A stretch of DNA of 63,600 nucleotides from CAYORM01 sp964406375 (GTDB taxonomy: Bacteria > Pseudomonadota > Alphaproteobacteria > DSM-16000 > Inquilinaceae). The notes beneath the pieces are model-generated. The model did not search any database, was not told where the DNA came from, and saw only the letters and a list, made by a program, of their open reading frames with translations. Positions within the stretch are counted from its first letter, which is position 1. Each line of letters opens with the position of its first letter. Both the position numbers and the translations under genes were made by a program. Below, piece by piece: positions 58,106 to 63,600 of this stretch. The stretch covers positions 1-63,600 of the forward strand of contig CAYORM010000012.1 in the NCBI GenBank assembly GCA_964406375.1, in the 5' to 3' direction.

Positions 58106-59173
58106 ATGAACGGGACCAGCTTTGGGTCGTACCGGGCGGTGTTCTCGGCGGCGGCCGCCTTCACCCTCCTGTCCGGCGGCGGCATTGCCGCGGCCGAGGA
58201 GATCAACGCGCTGGTCTGGTGCGATCACACCGACCCCGCCTTTCTCGATCCGTTCACCGAGGCGACAGGCATCACCGTCAACTTCCGCGAGTTCGAAGGA
58301 ACCGGAACGGCGCTGGCACTGGTCGAGCAGTCGCAGCCCGGTGACTGGGACGTCTTCGTCGTCGATTCCACCGACGTTCTCCGCGTCCAGGCGCGCGGCC
58401 TCCTGGCGCCGCTCGATCCGGCGGATTTCCCGCTCGACGGCGTGCCGGAGGCGGTGCGGGCGCCGGAGATGCACATGGTCGACGGCGTCATCTACGCGGT
58501 GCCGGAGAAGTTCGGCTACAACGCCATCGCCTATGACGGGCGTACCGTCGATCCCGACGCGATGCGCGACGCCGAGCGGCTGTGGGAGGAGGAGTATCGC
58601 GGCCGCATCGCGATCTACGACTACTACCTGCCGGTCATCGCGCAGATGGCGGTCCTGGAAGGCATCACGCCGCAAGAGCTGACCGTCGAGGATCTGCCGG
58701 CGATCGGCGAGCGGCTGTTCTCGTTGAAGGAGAGCGCGGCGCTCGTCAGCGACGTCGTCACCTCCCAGACTGCGCTCGCCACGGGCGAGGTCGACATCCT
58801 GGTTGGCGGCGGCGAATACGTGACCGCGACGCTGCGGGCGGACAATCCCGATCTCGACTGGGTGCTGCCCGATCAGGGCGGGATCCGCTGGCAGCAGGCG
58901 ATCGCGATCTTTGCCGACAGCCAGCGCAAGGAGGCGGCGATCCGCTTCCTGCAATATGTGCTGAGCCCCGAGGGGCAGGCGCGGCTCGCCACGTCTTCCT
59001 GTTACTGGGGGATGCCGGCCAATCTCGATGCGCCGCTGAGCGAGGAGGAGAAGGCGACCCTGCGCTGGGACGAGCAGATCGACTTCATCGCGCGCTCCTA
59101 CACCTATCCCTCGCCGTCGGAGGAACTCGACCAGGCGATGCAGGATCTCTGGACCGAGTTCCTCGCCCATTGA
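58106..59173 (+). CDS. ABC transporter substrate-binding protein (PotD-like)
   Basis: A 355-residue SBP with a signal peptide of about 30 residues (cleavage after G-I-A-A-A). The mature protein has INALVWCDHTDPAFLDPFTEATGI, resembling the PotD group, and WDVFVVDSTDVLRVQARGLLAPLD. GGGAGA precedes ATG 58106. Ligand likely cationic or amide-like given the deiminase and amidase neighbours. Four bases separate it from the permease gene. Confidence 0.92.
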   Translation: MNGTSFGSYRAVFSAAAAFTLLSGGGIAAAEEINALVWCDHTDPAFLDPFTEATGITVNFREFEGTGTALALVEQSQPGDWDVFVVDSTDVLRVQARGLLAPLDPADFPLDGVPEAVRAPEMHMVDGVIYAVPEKFGYNAIAYDGRTVDPDAMRDAERLWEEEYRGRIAIYDYYLPVIAQMAVLEGITPQELTVEDLPAIGERLFSLKESAALVSDVVTSQTALATGEVDILVGGGEYVTATLRADNPDLDWVLPDQGGIRWQQAIAIFADSQRKEAAIRFLQYVLSPEGQARLATSSCYWGMPANLDAPLSEEEKATLRWDEQIDFIARSYTYPSPSEELDQAMQDLWTEFLAH

Positions 59174-59177
59174 TCGC

Positions 59178-60092
59178 ATGAGCAGGCTGGCGATGGTCTC
59201 GGCGGCGGAGACCGCCGCGCAAGCGGGGGCGGCCGAGCGGGCCGCCCGTCGCATCGAAGCCCGGCGGGGCTGGGGGCTCGTCCTGCCGGCGCTGCTGTGG
59301 ACCGTCGCCTTCTTCCTTCTGCCGCTCGCGGTCACCGCCGCCTACAGCCTGTTCCGACGGGCGGGGGCGCGACTCGACACCACGCCCGGCCTCGACAATT
59401 ACGCCCGCTTCTTCGGTGAACCGGCGCTGCGCTCGGCGCTGTGGAACTCGCTCGAGGTCGCCTGCCTCACCGTCATCCTCTCGCTGCTGCTCGCCTATCC
59501 GCTCGCCTATATCCTGGCGATGCGGGTGCCGCGACGCTGGCAGGCGGCGGCGCTGGCGCTGGCGGTCCTGCCCTTTTGGACCTCCTATGTCGTGCGGTCC
59601 TATTCCTGGCTGCTGGTCCTCGCTCCCGACGGGGTGGTGAACCGCGCTCTTCTGGGGCTCGGCCTCATCGATGCGCCGCTCCGGCTCGCCTACAGCCAGG
59701 GGGCGACGGTGCTCGGGTTCGTCCACTTTTTCACCATGCTCACGACGCTGACGATCTTCGCGAGCCTGCGCCAGATCGACCGCCGCTACGCCCTCGCCGC
59801 CGCCGATCTCGGTGCGGGACCGGTCCAGACCTTCCTGCGGGTGACGCTGCCGCTCAGCCTCCCGGGTGTCGCGGTCGGGGCGTTCCTGACCTTCGTCATC
59901 GCCATCGGCGACTACATCACGCCGCAGATCCTCGGCGGCAATCGCGACCTCGTGCTGCCGCAGGCGATCCTGATGCAGATCTCACGGCGCAACGATCTGC
60001 CGGTCGCCTCGACGATGGCGCTCGTACTGATGGTCGTCGTCGCGCTCGCCTATCTCGCCGCGGCGCGCTGGCTGGGGGCCGGGCGGCGATGA
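59178..60092 (+). CDS. ABC transporter permease (PotB-like)
   Basis: A 304-residue permease with about six spans, PALLWTVAFFLLPLAVTAAYS near the start, LDNYARFFGEPAL and the EAA loop region (AAADLGAGPVQTFLRVTLPLS), followed by FVIAIGDYITPQILGG, a PotB hallmark. ATGA overlap with the next permease gene. Confidence 0.94.
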   Translation: MSRLAMVSAAETAAQAGAAERAARRIEARRGWGLVLPALLWTVAFFLLPLAVTAAYSLFRRAGARLDTTPGLDNYARFFGEPALRSALWNSLEVACLTVILSLLLAYPLAYILAMRVPRRWQAAALALAVLPFWTSYVVRSYSWLLVLAPDGVVNRALLGLGLIDAPLRLAYSQGATVLGFVHFFTMLTTLTIFASLRQIDRRYALAAADLGAGPVQTFLRVTLPLSLPGVAVGAFLTFVIAIGDYITPQILGGNRDLVLPQAILMQISRRNDLPVASTMALVLMVVVALAYLAAARWLGAGRR

Positions 60093-60871
60093 GGCGCGCG
60101 CTCCTTCTCGCCTTCGATGCGCTGTGGCTCGCGGCGCTCTATCTGTTCATCTACCTGCCGGTCGTCGTGCTGGTGCTGTTCTCCTTCCATGACGGCCGGG
60201 TGCCGGTGCCGCCTTTCGAGGGACCGAGCCTGCGCTGGTACGAGGCGGTGCTCGGCAGCGGCCGGATCATGGGCGCGACGATCAGCTCGCTGCTCGTCGG
60301 CTTTCTGTCCTCGGCGGTGGCGACGGGCTTGGGCTTCCTCGCCGCCTGGGGGCTGGCGCGCAACCGGGTGCCCGGCGGCCGGCTCGCGCAGGCGCTGATC
60401 GTCATGCCGCTCACCGTCTCCTATCTGATCGTCGGGATGGGGCTGATGATCACCTTCGCCGCGGCGGGCGTCTCCAAATCCCTCCTCGCCGTCGGGATCG
60501 GCCATGTCGTCATCAACCTGCCGCTGGCCTTCGCGATCTGCCTTGCCCAGATGGGGCGCCAGCAGGCGGTCCTCGAGCGCGCGGCGCGCGATCTCGGCGC
60601 CAGCGAGCCGCAGGTGCTGCTGCGGGTGACGTTGCCGCTGCTGTGGCCGGCGCTGTTCGCGGCCTTCGCGCTCAGTTTCACCCTGTCCTGGGACGAGTTC
60701 GTGATCGCCTTCCTCCTCTCGAATTTCGATGTCACCCTTCCGGTCGTGATCTGGAGCATGCTCAGGACCGGGCTCGACCCGCAGACCAATGTCGCGGGGA
60801 CGCTCGTCTTCCTCGTCTCACTGCTGCTCGTCGGTGTCGGCGCCGGGATCATCGCGGGGAGACGCCGATGA
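60089..60871 (+). CDS. ABC transporter permease (PotC-like)
   Basis: A 260-residue permease, PotC type: FIYLPVVVLVLFSFHDG and SLRWYEAVL near the N-terminus, EAA loop ERAARDLGASEPQVLLRVTLP and SWDEFVIAFLLS. The start at 60089 is the ATGA overlap; the long frame from 59441 is a shadow of the previous permease. Stop overlaps the ATPase start. Confidence 0.94.
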   Translation: MRRALLLAFDALWLAALYLFIYLPVVVLVLFSFHDGRVPVPPFEGPSLRWYEAVLGSGRIMGATISSLLVGFLSSAVATGLGFLAAWGLARNRVPGGRLAQALIVMPLTVSYLIVGMGLMITFAAAGVSKSLLAVGIGHVVINLPLAFAICLAQMGRQQAVLERAARDLGASEPQVLLRVTLPLLWPALFAAFALSFTLSWDEFVIAFLLSNFDVTLPVVIWSMLRTGLDPQTNVAGTLVFLVSLLLVGVGAGIIAGRRR

Positions 60872-61968
60872 CGGCGTCGGGCGCGGGCGGGCTGCGGCTC
60901 GAGACGGTCGAGAAGCGCTATGGCGGGGTCCTCGCCGTGGCGCCGGTGACGCTGGATGTCCCGGCGGGCAGCTTTGTCGTCCTGCTCGGACCGTCGGGCA
61001 GCGGCAAGACGACGCTGCTGTCGATGATCGGTGGCTTCGTGCCGCCTTCGGCTGGCCGCATCCGGATCGGCGGGGCGGATGTCACGCTGCTGCCCGCCGC
61101 CCGCCGGCCGACGGCGACCGTCTTCCAGGACTACGCGCTGTTCCCCCATCTCGACATCGAAGCGAATATCGGCTTCGGCCTCGCGGTTCGCGGGGTGGCG
61201 CGGGCGGAGCGCAGCCGTCGCGTCGCCGCCGCCCAGGCGATGGTCGGCCTTTCGGGCTTCTCCGGACGCCGGGTCCACGAGCTGTCGGGTGGCCAGCGCC
61301 AGCGCGTCGCGCTGGCCCGTGCGCTCGTCGTGGAACCGGCAATCCTGCTGCTCGACGAGCCGCTCGGTGCGCTCGATCTGCATCTGCGCCGGCAGGTGCA
61401 GGAGGAGCTCAAGCGCCTCCAGGTCGAGAGCGGGCGCACCTTCCTGCATGTGACGCACGATCAGGAAGAGGCGATGGCGCTGGCCGACCGCATCCTCGTG
61501 ATGAAGGACGGGCGCATCGAGGATGACGGCCCGCCGCGCCGGCTCTATCTGCGCCCGGCGAGCCGCTTCGTCGCGACCTTCATGGGGGAGAGCACGCTGA
61601 TCGAGGGGCGGGTCGCGGCCATCCGTGCCGACGCCGTCGCCGTCGACACCCCTGTCGGTCGCATCACACTACCGCTTCCCGCCGATCGTGCGGTGCCTGC
61701 GGTTGGCGCGGCCGTGGCGCTGGGCCTGCGCCCGGAACAGATCATCCTCGGTGCGATGCCGCCGGCGGCCGAAGGCCATGTGCCGCTCGGTCCGGTGCGG
61801 CTGACCGGGACGATGTTCCAGGGCAGCTTCGTGCGCGGCCACGCGCGCAGCCTCGCGCCGGACGGGCCGGATCTCCTCGTCAAGCTGCCAGTCGGCGCCG
61901 TCCCGCCCGAGGGCGAGACGGTCACCGCCTGGGCCGCTTCCGCCGATCTCGTCCTGCTCGACCGCTGA
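60868..61968 (+). CDS. ABC transporter ATP-binding protein (PotA-like)
   Basis: A 366-residue ATPase. Walker A GPSGSGKTT, signature LSGGQRQR, Walker B ILLLDEPLGALD and H-loop VTHDQEEA are intact. A C-terminal TOBE domain (about 260-360) is typical of PotA/UgpC. The start at 60868 overlaps the permease stop in ATGA. Being CUT1/PotA-like, it might in principle also serve the ATPase-less importers in this window, but that is speculation. Confidence 0.94.
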   Translation: MTASGAGGLRLETVEKRYGGVLAVAPVTLDVPAGSFVVLLGPSGSGKTTLLSMIGGFVPPSAGRIRIGGADVTLLPAARRPTATVFQDYALFPHLDIEANIGFGLAVRGVARAERSRRVAAAQAMVGLSGFSGRRVHELSGGQRQRVALARALVVEPAILLLDEPLGALDLHLRRQVQEELKRLQVESGRTFLHVTHDQEEAMALADRILVMKDGRIEDDGPPRRLYLRPASRFVATFMGESTLIEGRVAAIRADAVAVDTPVGRITLPLPADRAVPAVGAAVALGLRPEQIILGAMPPAAEGHVPLGPVRLTGTMFQGSFVRGHARSLAPDGPDLLVKLPVGAVPPEGETVTAWAASADLVLLDR

Positions 61969-61984
61969 CGCCGGCGCTCAGCCG

Positions 61985-63175
61985 TCAGCCGACGGCGGCG
62001 AGGATCCGGGCGCCGAGATCGAGGAGTGCGCGGTCGCGGCCCGGCGGGCCGATCAGCGACAGGGCGAAGGGGCAGCCGTCGATCGAGCCGATCGGCAGGC
62101 TGAGCTGCGGTACGCCCGACAGGCCGGCGCTGCACTGCATGGCGATGTTGCGCACCCGGAAGGCTTCGAGCACGTCGCCCTCCATGCCGCGCAGCGGGGC
62201 GATGGTCGGCGTGGCCGGCACCACGATGACCCCGTCATCGCCCAATACCGACAGGACGCGCTCGCGGATGCAGGCGCGCTCCGCAGCGGCTGAGTGATAG
62301 TCCGCGGCCGTCACGCCCGAGGCCCATTCGAAGCGCTCGCGCACGCCCGGCCCGAGCAGCGGCCGGCGGCTCTCGATCCAGGCACCGTGATCGGACCAGG
62401 CCTCATAGGCCTGCATCGTGCGGAAGACGAGGCGCCAGGGCGTCAGCCCCTGCGGCGCGAGGGTGAGGCGCCCGGGGGTGCCGATGACCGGTGCCGCCCG
62501 CCGCAGCATGTCATCGAATGCCGCCGCCTCGGCGGCGCCCAGCATCTCCGCGGCGATGTCCTCCGCGATCACCGCGCGGGTGAGAGCGGGACCGGGCACA
62601 TCCTCGCCGAGCAGCACCGCCGCGACGCGCTGATAGACCTCCATGTCGCGGGCGAACCAGCCGACCGTGTCGAAACTGCGGGCGAGCGGCTGGACGCCGG
62701 AGATGTCGATCCGGCCATGTGTCGGCCTCAGCCCGATGATGCCGCAATAGGCCGCCGGTACCCGGATCGAGCCGCCGGTATCGGTACCGAAGGCGAAATC
62801 GACAAGACCCGCCGCGACCACCGCGGCCGAGCCCGAGGATGAGCCGCCCGGGATGCGCCCGGGCGCCCGCACATTGACCGGCGTGCCGTAATGCGGGTTC
62901 TCGCCATTCATCGAATAGGCGAACTCGTCCGTGTGCGTCTTGCCGACGAAGCGCGCGCCGGCGTCGAGCACCGCCTGGACCGCCGGGGCGGTCACGGTCT
63001 TCACCGGGCTCTCGGCGCGCAACAACGGATGCCCGCCGCCGGTCCGGTAGCCGGCGACGTCGTAGAGATCCTTGACGGCCATCGTCAGCCCGTGCAGCGG
63101 CCCGCTGTCGGCCGAGGTCACCTCGACCGGCGGATAGTCGACATAGCCCTGGACCGGGTCGTCAGGCAGGCGCAT
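61985..63175 (-). CDS. Amidase (amidase-signature family)
   Basis: A 396-residue Ser-cisSer-Lys hydrolase. Lys35 (AVKDLYD), cis-Ser112 (GGSSSGS) and nucleophile Ser136 (GTDTGGSIR) are spaced as in the family. It hydrolyses an amide or carbamoyl group; substrate unknown. Convergent with the PotA-like gene, 16 bases between stops. Probably part of the same catabolic set as the deiminase. Size fits AtzF/GatA-like single-domain amidases. Confidence 0.93.
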   Translation of the reverse strand: MRLPDDPVQGYVDYPPVEVTSADSGPLHGLTMAVKDLYDVAGYRTGGGHPLLRAESPVKTVTAPAVQAVLDAGARFVGKTHTDEFAYSMNGENPHYGTPVNVRAPGRIPGGSSSGSAAVVAAGLVDFAFGTDTGGSIRVPAAYCGIIGLRPTHGRIDISGVQPLARSFDTVGWFARDMEVYQRVAAVLLGEDVPGPALTRAVIAEDIAAEMLGAAEAAAFDDMLRRAAPVIGTPGRLTLAPQGLTPWRLVFRTMQAYEAWSDHGAWIESRRPLLGPGVRERFEWASGVTAADYHSAAAERACIRERVLSVLGDDGVIVVPATPTIAPLRGMEGDVLEAFRVRNIAMQCSAGLSGVPQLSLPIGSIDGCPFALSLIGPPGRDRALLDLGARILAAVG

Positions 63176-63402
63176 GGCAGTCTCCCTCTATGGCCGGCCG
63201 ATGCTCGCGATCGGCGGGGGGCTGTGCAAGCCTTTGTCAGCGGGACCTCGTCGAGCGCGATGCTGCCATTGCGTTTCGGTCGAGAGATGCGGCCGGCAAG
63301 ACAGGGATGGCACCCCTCGCCGGATTGCGAGACCAATACCGGCGTGCAGGGAGATCGACTTGCGCTCGCGGTTTCGGCAGTCTTTCCGGGCCCCAGCCAT
63401 CC

Positions 63403-63600
63403 GTGCCTGCCGTCCTTCGGAGACCGCCCATCCGCGTCCTGACCGTCTGCTGCCGCGCCGCCCTCTCATTGGCCGCGCTCATCGCGCTCGGACTTGTCGC
63501 CGCGGCATCGGCCACCGCCGCGCCGCGGCTCGAGCCCGTCTGGCCGGTGCCGGGTACCGCGTCAGGCAGTCCGGTCACCATCGACAGCTTCAGCCCCTTC
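63403..63600 (+). CDS. Secreted protein, 5' part only
   Basis: An open frame runs from about GTG 63403 off the right edge. It reads as a signal peptide: basic region (RRPPIR), hydrophobic core (ALSLAALIALGLVAAASA) and probable cleavage after A-T-A-A, then PRLEPVWPVPGTASGSPVT. No ATG is present in this frame, so the start is tentative; GGAGA at 63419-63423 could serve a later non-ATG start. The mature opening is reminiscent of secreted dienelactone-type alpha/beta hydrolases, but too little is visible to assign. The 227 bases before it show no recognisable element. Confidence 0.55.
   Translation, partial: MPAVLRRPPIRVLTVCCRAALSLAALIALGLVAAASATAAPRLEPVWPVPGTASGSPVTIDSFSPF

Noticed and set aside
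56894..59335. Minus-strand open frame of about 813 codons extending the LysR region
   Set aside because: Opposes the deiminase and PotD-like genes. Only its last part coincides with LysR DNA, in a different frame.

Overview
The window is a dense, high-GC stretch of a bacterial chromosome, with ATGA/GTGA gene overlaps throughout, several GTG starts and almost no intergenic space. Family content and order suggest an alphaproteobacterium, perhaps Rhodospirillales-like: ispH-kamA-thrB-rnhA-peroxiredoxin, split gcvPA/gcvPB behind a tandem glycine riboswitch, SmoS-like polyol dehydrogenase, CtaG/Caa3, YciB and five ABC uptake systems. This placement is inference; no rRNA or other taxonomic marker is present. 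No tRNA, rRNA, CRISPR array, insertion sequence or phage gene was seen, and no gene-free stretch exceeds about 275 bases.

Layout. (1) 1-643: 3' part of asd. (2) 681-11260: a SorC-type regulator, divergent from an eight-gene operon encoding a ribose-type ABC importer, an SDR, an FGGY sugar kinase and a TPP/lipoyl complex of the acetoin dehydrogenase type without E3. This looks like a route that imports, oxidises and phosphorylates a (deoxy)sugar or polyol and then cleaves an acyloin-like intermediate to acetyl-CoA; it is my main candidate for an undescribed system. (3) 11292-31189: mostly core genes. They include a metallophosphoesterase/lipid kinase pair, an MFS exporter, the glycine cleavage operon with its riboswitch, ispH-kamA-thrB-rnhA, a peroxiredoxin, a DsbD-like protein, YqgE, leuC, a pyrimidine nucleotidase, yciB and ctaG. 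(4) 31225-37022: an ALDH16-type two-domain aldehyde dehydrogenase with deoC, then VOC/DUF1579 genes, a decayed DUF899 gene and a MarR regulator with a palindrome between them.

(5) 37108-42145: enolase-superfamily enzyme plus a polar amino-acid-type ABC importer under a divergent GntR/FCD regulator. (6) 42192-49213: ArsR, an ester-cyclase-like protein, then a polyol cluster (SmoE/F/G-like importer, two SDRs, SorC regulator) that lacks its ATPase. (7) 49233-56171: a LacI-controlled unit. Four GAAACGTTTC-like operators precede a phytanoyl-CoA-dioxygenase/HEAT-repeat fusion gene, followed by a sugar importer whose two permeases both carry extra hydrophobic insertions, also without an ATPase. (8) 56175-63175: LysR regulator, arginine-deiminase/DDAH-like enzyme, PotDBCA-like importer and a convergent amidase, suggesting use of a guanidino or amide compound. 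(9) The right edge holds the start of a secreted protein.

Three of the five importers have a strong GC-rich hairpin immediately after the binding-protein gene, which would favour excess binding protein over membrane components. Regulators sit beside the genes they probably control, and in five cases a plausible operator can be read from the sequence.
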